A stretch of 64,000 nucleotides of DNA from assembly GCF_001028665.1 (NCBI RefSeq), contig NZ_CP011503.1, forward strand, positions 2,852,001-2,916,000, read 5' to 3'. Positions 27,912 through 38,200 of this stretch are shown piece by piece. The translations under genes and the position numbers were made by a program. The notes under the pieces were generated by a model. That model was not told the origin of the DNA, made no database searches, and saw only the letters and a program-made list of their open reading frames with translations. The stretch comes from Burkholderia pyrrocinia. GTDB taxonomy: Bacteria; Pseudomonadota; Gammaproteobacteria; Burkholderiales; Burkholderiaceae. Every line of letters starts with the position of its first letter. Within the stretch, counting starts at the first letter, position 1.

Positions 27912-27947
27912 ATGCGGCCCCTCGAAAGCGGGGCCGCATTTTTTTTG
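27912..27947 (+). terminator. Terminator between tRNA-Val and thrS
   Basis: 10-base perfect stem ATGCGGCCCC / GGGGCCGCAT (27912-27921 with 27930-27939) followed by eight or more T. It ends 75 bases before thrS. It can terminate the tRNA-Val transcript or act as an attenuator in a thrS leader; the sequence alone does not decide. Confidence 0.88.
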
Positions 27948-28022
27948 TCGCGAATATTCCGCGCGTGACTTTTACATCGCGTGCCTGGTCTGCCGCCCAC
28001 TGTCGGCATCACGGAGATTGCT

Positions 28023-29930
28023 ATGGTTTCGATACGCTTGCCTGACGGCTCAGTTCGACAATACGAGCATCCGGTGACAGTTGCCGAGGTTGCAGCCTCG
28101 ATCGGTCCCGGCCTTGCGAAGGCTGCGCTTGGTGGCAAGCTCGACGGCGAGCTCGTCGATACGTCCACGGTGATCGACCGCGACGCGTCGCTCGCCATCG
28201 TCACGGACAAGGATGCCGACGGCCTCGACATCATCCGCCACTCGACCGCCCACTTGCTTGCGTACGCAGTGAAGGATCTGTATCCGGATGCGCAGGTGAC
28301 GATCGGCCCCGTGATCGACAACGGCTTCTATTACGACTTCTCGTATAACCGTCCGTTTACGCCGGAAGATCTGGAAAAGATCGAAAGGCGAATGCAGGAA
28401 CTCGTGAAGAAGGACGAGCCCGTGACGCGCCGCGTCGTGTCGCGCGACGAGGCTGCGGGTTATTTCCGCAGCCTCGGCGAGAAGTACAAGGCCGAGATCA
28501 TCGAATCGATTCCGCAGAGCGACGAAATCAAGCTGTATTCGCACGGCGGCTTCACCGATCTGTGCCGCGGCCCGCACGTGCCGTCGACGGGCAAGCTGAA
28601 GGTCTTCAAGCTGATGAAGGTCGCGGGCGCGTACTGGCGCGGCGATTCGAAGAACGAGCAGCTGCAGCGCATCTACGGCACGGCCTGGACGAAGAAGGAA
28701 GACCAGGACCAATACCTGCACATGCTCGAGGAAGCGGAAAAGCGCGACCACCGCAAGCTCGGCAAGCAGCTCGACCTGTTCCACATGCAGGAAGAGTCGC
28801 CGGGCATGGTGTTCTGGCATCCGAAGGGCTGGGCGCTGTGGCAGCAGGTCGAGCAGTACATGCGCCGCCGCGTGAACGAAGCCGGCTACCTCGAGATCAA
28901 GACGCCGATGATCATGGACCGCTCGCTGTGGGAAGCGTCCGGCCACTGGCAGAACTACCGCGAGAACATGTTCACGACGGAGTCGGAGAAGCGCGACTAC
29001 GCGATCAAGCCGATGAACTGCCCGGGGCACGTCCAGGTGTTCAACCACGGCCTGCGTTCGTACCGCGACCTGCCGCTGCGTTACGCGGAATTCGGCTCGT
29101 GCCACCGCAACGAGGCGTCGGGTGCGCTGCACGGCCTGATGCGCGTGCGCGGCTTCGTGCAGGACGATGCGCACATCTTCTGTACGGAAGACCAGATCAT
29201 TGCCGAGTCGATCGCGTTCAACAAGCTCGCGATGAGCGTATACGGCGATTTCGGCTTCGACCACATCGACATCAAGCTGTCGCTGCGTCCGGAGCAGCGC
29301 ATGGGTTCCGACGAAACGTGGGACCGTGCCGAGCAGGGCCTGCGTGAAGCGCTGACGGCGTGCGGCCTCCAGTGGCAAGAGCTGCCGGGCGAGGGTGCGT
29401 TCTACGGTCCGAAGATCGAGTACCACATCAAGGACGCGCTCGGCCGTTCGTGGCAGTGCGGCACGCTGCAGCTCGACATGATGCTGCCGGAGCGCCTCGG
29501 CGCCGAGTACGTGGCGGAAGACAACAGCCGTCGCCGGCCCGTGATGCTGCACCGTGCGATCGTCGGTTCGATGGAGCGATTCCTCGGCATTTTGATCGAG
29601 CACCATGCTGGGGCAATGCCGGTCTGGCTCGCGCCGATGCAGGCTGTTGTGCTCAATATCGCCGAAAGTCAGGTCGAATATGCGCAATCTCTGGCCCAAT
29701 CGTTGCAAAAACAAGGGGTTAGAGTGACGGCCGATTTGCGCAACGAGAAGATTAGCTATAAAATACGCGAGCACACGCTGGAAAAGGTGCCTTATCTCCT
29801 CGTCGTGGGCGATAAGGAGCGTGATGCGCAAACGGTAGCCGTGCGTGCCCGTGGCGGCGTCGATCTTGGCGTGATGCCGATCGATGCCTTCGTTGAGCGT
29901 CTGCAGGAAGACCTGCGCTCGTTCAAGTAA
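28023..29930 (+). CDS. thrS: Threonyl-tRNA synthetase
   Basis: 635-residue class II synthetase. N-terminal TGS domain (residues 1-62), editing domain with HSTAH near 74-78, and catalytic core with the zinc Cys in MNCPGH, motif 2 ([12 protein letters not shown]) and motif 3 ([20 protein letters not shown]). The C-terminal anticodon-binding domain contains [17 protein letters not shown]. Length is standard. Start MVSIRLPDG has GGAGA nine bases upstream; an in-frame GTG-type start 14 codons earlier is rejected. First gene of the thrS-infC-rpmI-rplT cluster. Confidence 0.97.
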   Translation: MVSIRLPDGSVRQYEHPVTVAEVAASIGPGLAKAALGGKLDGELVDTSTVIDRDASLAIVTDKDADGLDIIRHSTAHLLAYAVKDLYPDAQVTIGPVIDNGFYYDFSYNRPFTPEDLEKIERRMQELVKKDEPVTRRVVSRDEAAGYFRSLGEKYKAEIIESIPQSDEIKLYSHGGFTDLCRGPHVPSTGKLKVFKLMKVAGAYWRGDSKNEQLQRIYGTAWTKKEDQDQYLHMLEEAEKRDHRKLGKQLDLFHMQEESPGMVFWHPKGWALWQQVEQYMRRRVNEAGYLEIKTPMIMDRSLWEASGHWQNYRENMFTTESEKRDYAIKPMNCPGHVQVFNHGLRSYRDLPLRYAEFGSCHRNEASGALHGLMRVRGFVQDDAHIFCTEDQIIAESIAFNKLAMSVYGDFGFDHIDIKLSLRPEQRMGSDETWDRAEQGLREALTACGLQWQELPGEGAFYGPKIEYHIKDALGRSWQCGTLQLDMMLPERLGAEYVAEDNSRRRPVMLHRAIVGSMERFLGILIEHHAGAMPVWLAPMQAVVLNIAESQVEYAQSLAQSLQKQGVRVTADLRNEKISYKIREHTLEKVPYLLVVGDKERDAQTVAVRARGGVDLGVMPIDAFVERLQEDLRSFK

Positions 29931-29979
29931 CCGCCCTGGCAGCGCGGCTCGTTTTTTTAATTTTTAGAGGAAACGTAAC

Positions 29980-30504
29980 ATCGCTACTGATAAGTCGTCG
30001 CATCGCATCAACGGTGAAATCACTGCGCCGGAAGTGCGTCTGGTCGGGATCGAGAACGAACCGCTCGGTATCGTAAAACTCGCTGATGCTTTCCGTAAAT
30101 CGGAAGAACTGGATGTTGACCTGGTGGAAATCGCGCCGCAAGCGGTTCCCCCGGTTTGCCGTCTGATGGATTACGGCAAGTTCAAGTACCAGGAATCGAA
30201 GAAGCAGCACGAAGCGAAGCTGAAGCAGAAGGTCATCCAGGTCAAGGAAGTCAAGTTCCGCCCGGGTACCGATGACGGGGATTACAACGTCAAGCTCCGC
30301 AATCTCGTGCGCTTCCTCGAAGAGGGCGACAAGACGAAGATCACGTTGCGTTTCCGTGGCCGTGAAATGGCTCACCAGGAAATCGGTATGCGGATGCTTG
30401 AGCGTCTGCGCACGGATCTCGAGGAAGTCGGCCAGGTCGAGCAGATGCCGAAGATGGAAGGGCGCCAGATGATCATGGTGCTCTCGCCGAAGAAAAAGAA
30501 GTAA
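29980..30504 (+). CDS. infC: Translation initiation factor IF-3 (ATC start)
   Basis: 174-residue IF-3, which binds the 30S subunit and checks start codon and initiator tRNA. The N-domain contains [22 protein letters not shown] and the C-domain [17 protein letters not shown]. No ATG, GTG or TTG gives a full-length protein; translation must begin at ATC 29980-29982 (AGAGGA about eight bases upstream), giving [15 protein letters not shown] rare start codon is the known basis of infC autoregulation in E. coli (AUU), because IF-3 rejects non-canonical starts. The gene begins 49 bases after thrS. Confidence 0.95.
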   Translation: MATDKSSHRINGEITAPEVRLVGIENEPLGIVKLADAFRKSEELDVDLVEIAPQAVPPVCRLMDYGKFKYQESKKQHEAKLKQKVIQVKEVKFRPGTDDGDYNVKLRNLVRFLEEGDKTKITLRFRGREMAHQEIGMRMLERLRTDLEEVGQVEQMPKMEGRQMIMVLSPKKKK

Positions 30505-30694
30505 CGGGCCCGCGCGCTTCGCGCGCAGGTTCGACAGTGGTTCGGCGCGTTGCCCGGTCAGGGCGGCGCGCCAGCAATGACGGCGGCTGCGCAAGCGGTT
30601 TGCCGTACACAAGTGGACTGGGTTTCGAAGGGCGGGTCAAGGGCGCAAGCCAACCGCACACCCATCGCCATCTAATAAACTGGAGTTGTTCGTC

Positions 30695-30892
30695 ATGCCT
30701 AAGATGAAGACCAAGAAGAGCGCTGCAAAGCGCTTCGTGGTGCGTCCGGGCGGTACCGTCAAGCGCGGTCAAGCCTTCAAGCGTCACATCCTGACCAAGA
30801 AAACCACGAAGAACAAGCGCCACCTGCGCGGCGCAACGGCAGTTCATGATTCCGATCTGAACTCCGTCCGCGCGATGCTGCCGTTCGCGTAA
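30695..30892 (+). CDS. rpmI: 50S ribosomal protein L35
   Basis: 65-residue ribosomal protein, [20 protein letters not shown] to [10 protein letters not shown], standard length. TGGAG lies nine bases before the ATG. It follows infC after an unusually long 190-base spacer and precedes rplT by 30 bases, so L20 autocontrol could act here as in enterobacteria, though no binding site was identified. Confidence 0.97.
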
Positions 30893-30922
30893 CCCCTCAA
30901 TCGATACTCTAAGGAGAGAAAC

Positions 30923-31282
30923 ATGCCTCGAGTCAAACGTGGGGTAACCGCACGGGCCCGCCACAAGAAGATCATCAACCTGGCCAAGGGTTATCGCGGC
31001 CGCCGCAATAACGTCTACCGCATCGCCAAGCAGGCGGTGATGCGCGCTGGTCAGTACGCGTACCGCGATCGCCGCAACAAGAAGCGTGTGTTCCGCGCAC
31101 TGTGGATCACGCGTATCAACGCGGCAGTTCGCCAGCACGACATGACCTACAGCGTGTTCATCAACGGCCTGAAGAAGGCGTCGATCGAACTCGACCGTAA
31201 GGTGCTGGCCGACATGGCGGTGTTCGACAAGGCTGCTTTTGCTGCGATCGTCAAGCAAGTGAAAGCCGCCGTTGCAGCCTAA
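30923..31282 (+). CDS. rplT: 50S ribosomal protein L20
   Basis: 119-residue ribosomal protein, with [21 protein letters not shown] at the N-terminus and the basic RNA-binding segment [26 protein letters not shown] lies upstream. L20 is the repressor of its own operon in E. coli. Followed by a strong terminator. Confidence 0.97.
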
Positions 31283-31350
31283 TTGCGAAATTAGCACTGC
31301 GTGGTTAGTTGCAGCGATGATCCGGTAGTCTCGGCCGCTGCAGCGAAAAC

Positions 31351-31374
31351 GGGGCTCTTCCGAGCCCCTTTTTT
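31351..31374 (+). terminator. Terminator between rplT and pheS
   Basis: Perfect seven-base stem GGGGCTC / GAGCCCC (31351-31357, 31362-31368), tetraloop TTCC, six T. It ends the thrS-rplT unit or attenuates read-through into pheST, 58 bases before pheS. Confidence 0.92.
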
Positions 31375-31431
31375 GTTTGGTGGAGCAGTTTCGCTCACCA
31401 AGACCGAATGACGTTGGAAATGATGGGATCT

Positions 31432-32445
31432 ATGGATCTGGACCAGATTGTCGCCGACGCGCAGCAGTCCTTCGAACAGGCTGCCGACATCACCACGCTC
31501 GAAAACGAGAAAGCACGATTTCTCGGCAAGTCGGGTGCGCTGACCGAGTTGCTGAAAGGCCTCGGCAAGCTCGATCCCGAAGCACGCAAGACCGAAGGCG
31601 CACGCATCAACGTCGTGAAGCAGCAGGTCGAAGCCGCGCTGACCGCACGTCGCCAGGCGCTGGCCGACGCGCTGTTGAACCAGCGCCTCGCCACCGAGGC
31701 GATCGACGTGACGTTGCCGGGCCGCGGCGCCGGCGCAGGCAGCCTGCACCCCGTAATGCGCACGTGGGAGCGCGTCGAACAGATTTTCGGCTCGATCGGT
31801 TTCGACGTGGCCGACGGTCCCGAAATCGAGACCGACTGGTACAACTTCACGTCGCTGAACAGCCCGGAGAACCATCCGGCGCGTTCGATGCAGGACACCT
31901 TCTACGTCGAAGGCAAGGACGCCGACGGCCGCCAGTTGCTGCTGCGCACGCACACGAGCCCGATGCAGGTGCGTTACGCGCGCATGAACCGTCCGCCGAT
32001 CAAGGTGATCGCGCCGGGCCGCACGTATCGCGTCGACAGCGATGCGACCCACTCGCCGATGTTCAATCAGGTCGAGGGGCTGTGGATCGACGAAAACATC
32101 AGCTTCGCCGACCTCAAGGGCGTCTATACCGACTTCCTGAAAAAATTCTTCGAGCGCGACGACATCCTCGTGCGCTTCCGTCCGTCGTATTTCCCGTTTA
32201 CGGAACCGTCGGCCGAAATCGACATGATGTTCGAGCAAGGCAAGAACGCCGGCAAGTGGCTCGAGATCTCCGGCTCGGGGCAGGTACATCCGACCGTGAT
32301 TCGCAACATGGGCCTCGATCCCGAGCGCTACATCGGCTTCGCGTTCGGCAGCGGCCTCGAGCGCCTGACGATGCTGCGCTACGGCGTCCAGGATCTCCGG
32401 CTGTTCTTCGAGAACGACCTGCGTTTCCTGCGCCAGTTCGCATAA
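31432..32445 (+). CDS. pheS: Phenylalanyl-tRNA synthetase alpha subunit
   Basis: 337-residue class II catalytic subunit. N-terminal coiled coil (about 1-90), then the catalytic core with [18 protein letters not shown], motif 2 ([13 protein letters not shown]) and motif 3 ([17 protein letters not shown]). Start MDLDQIV matches the family length; GGGA lies upstream, and an in-frame ATG eight codons earlier is less likely. Forms an alpha2-beta2 enzyme with PheT. Confidence 0.96.
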   Translation: MDLDQIVADAQQSFEQAADITTLENEKARFLGKSGALTELLKGLGKLDPEARKTEGARINVVKQQVEAALTARRQALADALLNQRLATEAIDVTLPGRGAGAGSLHPVMRTWERVEQIFGSIGFDVADGPEIETDWYNFTSLNSPENHPARSMQDTFYVEGKDADGRQLLLRTHTSPMQVRYARMNRPPIKVIAPGRTYRVDSDATHSPMFNQVEGLWIDENISFADLKGVYTDFLKKFFERDDILVRFRPSYFPFTEPSAEIDMMFEQGKNAGKWLEISGSGQVHPTVIRNMGLDPERYIGFAFGSGLERLTMLRYGVQDLRLFFENDLRFLRQFA

Positions 32446-32541
32446 CGCCGCTCGCCGCGCCGACCTGTGCCCGCGCACGCCCCGACGGATGATCCGATGG
32501 GGCCCGGGCGTCGATCTAACCTGTTTCGAACGTAGACATCC

Positions 32542-34971
32542 ATGCAATTCCCTGAATCCTGGTTGAGAACCTTTGTCGACCCGCAGCTCACGACCGACGA
32601 ACTGTCGCATGCGCTGACGATGGCGGGGCTCGAAGTCGAATCGCTGAGCAAGGCTGCGCCGCCGACGTCGAAGATCGTCGTCGGCCGCGTGCTCGAAGTC
32701 GTCAAGCATCCGGATGCGGACAAGCTCAATGTCTGCCAGGTCGACGCCGGCACCGGCGCGACGCTGAATATCGTCTGCGGTGCGCCGAACGTGGCGCCCG
32801 GCATCAAGGTGCCGGTCGCGCTGGTCGGCGCGGAACTGCCGCCGGCAGAAGAGGGCGGCAAGCCGTTCGCGATCAAGCTGTCGAAGCTGCGCGGCGTGGA
32901 GAGCCAGGGGATGCTGTGCTCGGCGCGCGAGCTGAAGCTGTCCGAGGACCACAGCGGCCTGCTGATCCTGCCGGAAGACACGCCGGTCGGTCAGGACATC
33001 CGCGAGACGCTCAATCTCGACGACACGATCTTCGAAATCAAGCTGACGCCGAACAAGGCCGACTGCCTGTCCGTGTTCGGTATCGCGCGCGAGACGGCCG
33101 CGATCACCGGCGCGCCGCTGACGCCGGTCGACATCCGCCCGGTGCGCGTCGAGCTCGACGAAACGCTGCCGGTGCGCATTGCCGCGCCGGATCTGTGCGG
33201 CCGTTTCTCGGGTCGCGTGATCCGTGGCGTGAACGCGCACGCGAAGACGCCGCAGTGGATGGTCGAGCGCCTCGAGCGTTCGGGCCAGCGCAGCGTGTCC
33301 GCGCTCGTCGACATCTCGAACTACGTGATGTTCGAGCTCGGCCGCCCGTCGCACGTGTTCGATCTCGACAAGATCCACGGCGGCATCGAGGTGCGCTGGG
33401 GCAAGCGCGGCGAATCGCTGAAGCTGCTCAATGGCAACACGGTCGAGCTGGACGAAACGGTCGGCGTGATTTCGGATGACCGCCAGGTCGAAAGCCTGGC
33501 CGGCATCATGGGCGGCGACAGCACCGCCGTCACGCTCGACACGACCAACATCTACCTGGAAGCCGCGTTCTGGTGGCCGGACAGCGTCCGCGGCCGCGCG
33601 CGCAAGTACAACTTCTCGACCGATGCGGCGCATCGCTTCGAGCGCGGCGTCGATTACGCGACGACCGTCGAGCACGTCGAACGCATCACGCAACTGATTC
33701 TCGAGATCTGCGGCGGCAAGGCCGGCCCGGTCGACGATCAGTCCGTGAACCTGCCGCAGCGCGTGCCGGTGAAGATGCGCGTGTCGCGCGCGAACCGCAT
33801 CATCGGCGTGAAGATCGGCGCCGACGAAATCGCCAGCATTTTCACGCGCCTCGGCCTGCCGTTCGAGCTTGAAGACGACGCGTTCCTCGTCACGCCGCCG
33901 TCGCACCGCTTCGACATCGAGATCGAGGAAGACCTGATCGAGGAAGTGGCGCGTATCTACGGCTTCGAGAAGATCCCCGCGCGTCCGCCGGTTGCGACGA
34001 GCGAAATGCGTGCGACCAACGAGACGCGGCGCTCGATCCACGACATCCGTCACGCGCTTGCCGCGCGCGACTATGCGGAAACCGTCAACTTCAGCTTCGT
34101 CGATGCGGAGTGGGAGCACGATTTCGCGGGCAACGACAACCCCATCCGGCTGCTGAACCCGATCGCGAGCCAGCTTTCGGTGATGCGCACGACGCTGTTC
34201 GGCAGCCTGATCGCCGTGCTGCGCCACAACCTGAACCGCCGCGCCGATCGCGTGCGGGTGTTCGAGTCGGGCCGGGTGTTCGTCGCCGATCCGTCGGTGA
34301 AGGCCGGCGAGCTGGCTGTCGAGGGTCATGCGCAGCCGAAGCGTGTCGGCGCGCTTGCGTACGGTCCGGCACTCGACGAGCAGTGGGGCGCAGCGACCCG
34401 CGCGGTCGATTTCTTCGACGTGAAGGGCGATCTCGAGGCGCTGCTCGCGCCCGCGGCCGCACGTTTCGTGAAGGCAGAGCATCCGGCCCTCCATCCGGGT
34501 CGCAGCGCGCGGATCGAGGTCGATGGCCGCGCGGTCGGCTGGATCGGCGAGCTGCACCCGCGCCTGATGCAGAAGTACGAGCTGCCGCACGCGCCGGTGA
34601 TGTTCGAGATCGATGCGGACGCGCTGATTGCGCGTGCGCTGCCCGCGCCGACCGACGTGTCGAAATTCCCTCCGGTACGTCGCGATATCGCCGTTGTCGT
34701 CGATCAGGCGGTCGAGGTTCAGGCACTTTTCGACGAAATGAAGAAGGCGCTTGCAGAAGAGGCCTGCCGATTCGTTCAGAAGGTTGTACTCTTCGACGAA
34801 TTTCGTGCAAAATCAAATACTTCCGGTGGTCTTGCCGCGCACGAGAAGAGCCTTGCCTTCCGCGTGACGCTGCAGGACGCGGCTGGCACGCTACAGGACG
34901 AGGTCGTCGATCAGGCGATCCAGACGCTGGTCGAGCGGATGGCTCGCGCCGGTGCGCGCCTGCGCGGCTAA
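32542..34971 (+). CDS. pheT: Phenylalanyl-tRNA synthetase beta subunit
   Basis: 809-residue subunit. Domains in order: EMAP/OB tRNA-binding fold (about 40-150; [21 protein letters not shown]), B3/B4 editing module (about 210-390; [19 protein letters not shown]), B5 (about 400-475), core-like B6-B7, and C-terminal FDX-ACB anticodon-binding domain (about 713-806; [14 protein letters not shown]). Lies 96 bases after pheS and is followed by a terminator immediately ahead of ihfA. Confidence 0.96.
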   Translation: MQFPESWLRTFVDPQLTTDELSHALTMAGLEVESLSKAAPPTSKIVVGRVLEVVKHPDADKLNVCQVDAGTGATLNIVCGAPNVAPGIKVPVALVGAELPPAEEGGKPFAIKLSKLRGVESQGMLCSARELKLSEDHSGLLILPEDTPVGQDIRETLNLDDTIFEIKLTPNKADCLSVFGIARETAAITGAPLTPVDIRPVRVELDETLPVRIAAPDLCGRFSGRVIRGVNAHAKTPQWMVERLERSGQRSVSALVDISNYVMFELGRPSHVFDLDKIHGGIEVRWGKRGESLKLLNGNTVELDETVGVISDDRQVESLAGIMGGDSTAVTLDTTNIYLEAAFWWPDSVRGRARKYNFSTDAAHRFERGVDYATTVEHVERITQLILEICGGKAGPVDDQSVNLPQRVPVKMRVSRANRIIGVKIGADEIASIFTRLGLPFELEDDAFLVTPPSHRFDIEIEEDLIEEVARIYGFEKIPARPPVATSEMRATNETRRSIHDIRHALAARDYAETVNFSFVDAEWEHDFAGNDNPIRLLNPIASQLSVMRTTLFGSLIAVLRHNLNRRADRVRVFESGRVFVADPSVKAGELAVEGHAQPKRVGALAYGPALDEQWGAATRAVDFFDVKGDLEALLAPAAARFVKAEHPALHPGRSARIEVDGRAVGWIGELHPRLMQKYELPHAPVMFEIDADALIARALPAPTDVSKFPPVRRDIAVVVDQAVEVQALFDEMKKALAEEACRFVQKVVLFDEFRAKSNTSGGLAAHEKSLAFRVTLQDAAGTLQDEVVDQAIQTLVERMARAGARLRG

Positions 34972-34980
34972 GGAGAGGGC

Positions 34981-35005
34981 CCGCCCGTTCGCGGGCGGCT
35001 TTTTC
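34981..35005 (+). terminator. Terminator between pheT and ihfA
   Basis: Stem CCGCCCG / CGGGCGG with tetraloop TTCG, followed by CTTTTT. It begins 10 bases after the pheT stop and ends 30 bases before the annotated ihfA start, so ihfA expression depends on read-through or on a promoter inside pheT. Confidence 0.8.
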
Positions 35006-35034
35006 CCATCGTAAGTTTTGATTCAACGCGCTGT

Positions 35035-35430
35035 ATGGCAGATATGAACGACATGACCTCGAGTGAATTCGAAGCCCTCCTGACGGCGCAACGCAGCGCC
35101 ATGAACCGCGACGCTTCGGCGCCGGCGTCCACCGAGACGCCCACGCTGACGAAAGCGGAACTGGCGGAGCTGCTGTTCGACAGCGTCGGGCTGAACAAGC
35201 GTGAAGCGAAGGACATGGTCGAGGCGTTTTTCGAAGTGATCCGCGACGCGCTCGAAAACGGCGAAAGCGTCAAGCTGTCGGGATTCGGCAATTTCCAGTT
35301 GCGCGACAAGCCGCAGCGTCCGGGCCGCAATCCGAAGACGGGCGAGGCGATTCCGATCGCGGCCCGCCGGGTAGTAACCTTCCACGCGAGCCAGAAGCTG
35401 AAGGCGCTGGTCGAAAACGGCACGGAGTAA
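35035..35430 (+). CDS. ihfA: Integration host factor subunit alpha
   Basis: 131-residue DNA-bending protein. The HU/IHF fold runs from [23 protein letters not shown] to the C-terminus; the beta-arm [22 protein letters not shown] carries the intercalating Pro. Compared with the 99-residue E. coli IhfA, there are about 36 extra N-terminal residues rich in Ser, Thr and Ala. Three further in-frame ATG codons (35044, 35053 and 35101) could give shorter forms, and no start has a clear Shine-Dalgarno. The pheST-ihfA-merR order is a common proteobacterial arrangement. Confidence 0.93.
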   Translation: MADMNDMTSSEFEALLTAQRSAMNRDASAPASTETPTLTKAELAELLFDSVGLNKREAKDMVEAFFEVIRDALENGESVKLSGFGNFQLRDKPQRPGRNPKTGEAIPIAARRVVTFHASQKLKALVENGTE

Positions 35431-35491
35431 CGTCCCGCGCGCTGACGTCCCCGCGCGGCCGCCGCGCACCCTTACCGACGGTTAACCGACG

Positions 35492-35908
35492 ATGACCACC
35501 ACGGTTGAGAAAGTCGTTTTGCCTCCGATTCCCGCGAAGCGCTACTTCACGATTGGTGAAGTCAGCGAACTGTGCGGGGTCAAGCCGCACGTGCTGCGTT
35601 ACTGGGAACAGGAATTCACTCAGCTTCGGCCGGTGAAGCGGCGCGGCAATCGTCGGTATTACCAGCATCACGAAGTGCTGCTGATCCGGCGGATTCGCGA
35701 GCTGCTGTACGAGCAGGGGTTCACGATCAACGGCGCGCGCAACCGGCTCGATTCGCCGGGCGGCGAGCGGGCCGCGGCGGAGCCGGTCGAACCCGACGAG
35801 GTGCAGGCCGCCGACACGCGCGTGTCGGGCAAGACGGGCGCAACGGTCGACGTCGTCGCGTTGCGGCAGGCGCTGCTCGACGTGATCGACGGACTGAAGC
35901 ACGACTGA
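35492..35908 (+). CDS. MerR-family transcriptional regulator
   Basis: 138 residues. The N-terminal MerR winged helix is at residues about 16-85 (YFTIGEVSELCGVKPHVLRYWE, RRYYQHHEVLLIRRIRELLY). The C-terminal part lacks the Cys residues of metal-sensing MerR proteins and is short and acidic. This gene is regularly found after ihfA in proteobacteria, yet its target is unknown. Followed by a bidirectional terminator. Confidence 0.92.
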   Translation: MTTTVEKVVLPPIPAKRYFTIGEVSELCGVKPHVLRYWEQEFTQLRPVKRRGNRRYYQHHEVLLIRRIRELLYEQGFTINGARNRLDSPGGERAAAEPVEPDEVQAADTRVSGKTGATVDVVALRQALLDVIDGLKHD

Positions 35909-35932
35909 GCGCACAGCGCGAAGGATGAAATG

Positions 35933-35968
35933 AAAAGCCCGGTTGGCGACGCGCCACCGGGCTTTTTT
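35933..35968. terminator. Bidirectional terminator after merR gene
   Basis: AAAAGCCCGG ... CCGGGCTTTTTT with an inner TGGCG/CGCCA stem and loop ACG; one bulged T. The T-run on one strand and the A-run on the other suit both the merR-like gene and the convergent lipoprotein gene. Confidence 0.9.
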
Positions 35969-35989
35969 CATGCATGTCGCGCACACGGA

Positions 35990-38200
35990 TCAGCGCGACG
36001 CGAGCGGATTCTTCTGTCCCATGTCGACGACCAGCGTGCCGTCCGGCAGCATCCGCACCGAGCCCTGCGCGACCTGGCTGCGGTAGCCGTACAGGTCGAA
36101 GCGCATCGGGCCGGCCTCGGCCGAATTCCGGATCAGCGCGCGCACGTTCAGTTCGAGCACGTTGAACATCTTCATGTCGCCGCCTTCCATCCACATGTAG
36201 CTCGGTGCATCGATCTGCGGCCGCTTCGGCGCGGGCGTGCCCGCCGCACGCCGGAACGTGAGGCGCAGCCCGTCGCGCTCGACCGTTGCCTGCCCGAGCT
36301 TGCCGTTCAGCACCGGCGGCGGGAATACGGTGTACTGGTCGAGCACCAGCGTGTCGCCGCGCAGTTCCGCGCCGCGACGCTGCAGCGGCGTCAACGAAGC
36401 GAGCTCGATGCCGAGCGAGCGCAGCAGCTTCGCCTGCGGAATGCCGAGCACCGACACCTGGGACGGCTTGAACGCGAGGTGCCGGTCATCCAGCACCGTC
36501 AGAGAGCCCTTCATGTCGGTCGGTAGCCAGACGCCCGGCACGTGATTCCACAGCTTGATGCCGCCCTGGACGCGCAGGTTCTGGCCATCCGCGCTCAGCT
36601 GCAGGTTGTTCAGCGAGCGCGGCGAGTAGTCGAGCAAATAGTTGTTGAAGAGCGCGGACATCGCCTTCCACGACTCGACGACCGTGCCGCCGAGAATGCG
36701 GATGTCGTACTGGTTCGGATCGTCGAGATCGACGGGCTCGCCGGGACGCTTCGACACGAGTTCGACGTCGAGATCCTCGACATGGAAGCCGATATCGCCG
36801 GACAGGTTGAAGTCGACGTTGCGCAGATGGATCGTCGGGTTGCGGTTCGACACGTGACGTTCGTTGAACGGCGTGGTCGACGCGCGCCGCATCGCGACCT
36901 TCTGCATGCCGGGTCGCGCCGTGTCCGCCGCGAGCGCGTAGGCTTCCCAGTGCTGGCGCACGTCGCGCAGCGCATTCTGCTGCACGGCGAGGAAGCTGTC
37001 GTTCAGGCGCGCTGCCGCATTGCCGAGCGGCGCGCCGCTGGTCGGGCCCGTGTACGAAGGCATGCGGATTGCCATCGCACCGTTTTCGTCGAAATTGAAG
37101 TAGCCGGCCGACACCTGGTCGCGATAGTGATACAGGTCGAACACGAAATTCTGGTCGCGTTTCGTCGGATCGACCGGCCCGATCAGGATGTCCGCATTCA
37201 TCGGCATCGAGCGCATGAACTTCACGTCGCCGCCGCGGATGACCATCGCCTGCTGAGGCGCGTTCGCAGGCATCGCGAAGCCTGCATGCGTGCCGTCGTC
37301 GAGCGCGAGGTCGAGGCCGGCCGGCGTCACGCGCAGCGCGGTGATCGTGAGCTTCAGGCGCGGCGGCGGCATCAGCTTGTCGACCGACATCACGAGATCG
37401 TCGCCGGCGAGCTGCGCGATCGGCGTCCGGACCTTCAGCAGGTCGGCCATTTTCACATTGGCCGCGCGCATCACCGGCTGCGCGTTGATGCCCGACACGC
37501 GCACGCCGGTCGGGTGGAACACGAGCTGGCTGCCGTCGCGGATCGCGAGCGTGCCGGTCAGCGAGAACGGCACCCAGCCGTCGCGCTGCATCTCGCCTTG
37601 CAGATGGATCACGCCATCGCCGGCCGACACGGCGAGCTTGCGCAGCGGTGCGTTGCGGTAACCGAAGATGTAGGTGTCGAAGAGGGCGGTCAGCTTCGCG
37701 TTGTCGAGCGTGACCGTGCCTTCGTGCACGTCGATCTCGAAGCTCGTCGGATCGTCGAACACGATCGGCGCGCCGGTCTGCGTCGGCACGAGCGTGGCCG
37801 ACAACTGATGGATGAAGAAGCCGAGGTTGTTGACGATGCGGAAATCGACGTCGCGCAGGAACGTCATCGCGCCGTTCTGGCCCGAGTCGCGCAGCGTGAA
37901 CGGGCGCGGTTGCGTGAGGCTGATCGATGCGAGCGACGGCACGGTGCGCGCGATCTGCTGCTCGCGGGCGAGGCGTTCGGCTTTGGTGCGCTCGATCTTC
38001 GTCGACGCGACCGACGTGTTGCCGTCGCGCTGCGCGGACGATTCCGCACAGCCGGTGCAGAGCAGCGCGAGCGCCAGCGCGCCGCAGCCGAACACGCGGG
38101 ATGTCTTGTGCGAGACCGGGGCGGCCGCGCGTCGCGGGCCGGAAATCCAGTCGAAAATTGCCAAAGGCGAGCGATGGCCGCGCCGGACCGCATTCCGCAT
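35990..38200 (-). CDS. Putative lipoprotein with two tandem homologous modules, function unknown
   Basis: 736 residues. Start at 38200 (MRNAVRRGHRS) is set by GGAG seven bases upstream; an in-frame ATG 15 codons earlier is weaker. After a long basic n-region comes a lipoprotein signal ending ALLCTGC (Cys51). The mature protein is two copies of a roughly 270-residue module, about 112-380 and 456-727. Each copy has xLRxVDFxxxxxxGFxxxxL, then a DDPxxxxIxxxxGTV segment, ALFxxYxxxY, PPPxL, and finally xGGDxKxxNxxxxN before FDLYxYRxQV. Predicted mostly beta. I do not recognise the family; the repeated amphipathic pattern could suit a lipid- or polymer-binding envelope protein, which is speculation. 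Confidence 0.85.
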   Translation of the reverse strand: MRNAVRRGHRSPLAIFDWISGPRRAAAPVSHKTSRVFGCGALALALLCTGCAESSAQRDGNTSVASTKIERTKAERLAREQQIARTVPSLASISLTQPRPFTLRDSGQNGAMTFLRDVDFRIVNNLGFFIHQLSATLVPTQTGAPIVFDDPTSFEIDVHEGTVTLDNAKLTALFDTYIFGYRNAPLRKLAVSAGDGVIHLQGEMQRDGWVPFSLTGTLAIRDGSQLVFHPTGVRVSGINAQPVMRAANVKMADLLKVRTPIAQLAGDDLVMSVDKLMPPPRLKLTITALRVTPAGLDLALDDGTHAGFAMPANAPQQAMVIRGGDVKFMRSMPMNADILIGPVDPTKRDQNFVFDLYHYRDQVSAGYFNFDENGAMAIRMPSYTGPTSGAPLGNAAARLNDSFLAVQQNALRDVRQHWEAYALAADTARPGMQKVAMRRASTTPFNERHVSNRNPTIHLRNVDFNLSGDIGFHVEDLDVELVSKRPGEPVDLDDPNQYDIRILGGTVVESWKAMSALFNNYLLDYSPRSLNNLQLSADGQNLRVQGGIKLWNHVPGVWLPTDMKGSLTVLDDRHLAFKPSQVSVLGIPQAKLLRSLGIELASLTPLQRRGAELRGDTLVLDQYTVFPPPVLNGKLGQATVERDGLRLTFRRAAGTPAPKRPQIDAPSYMWMEGGDMKMFNVLELNVRALIRNSAEAGPMRFDLYGYRSQVAQGSVRMLPDGTLVVDMGQKNPLASR

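Noticed and set aside
31291..34590. Very long minus-strand frame (1099 codons) opposite pheS-pheT
   Set aside because: It lies antisense to two conserved genes. High-GC codon bias keeps the opposite frame open; its translation is Arg/Asp/His-rich with no family motif or ribosome site.
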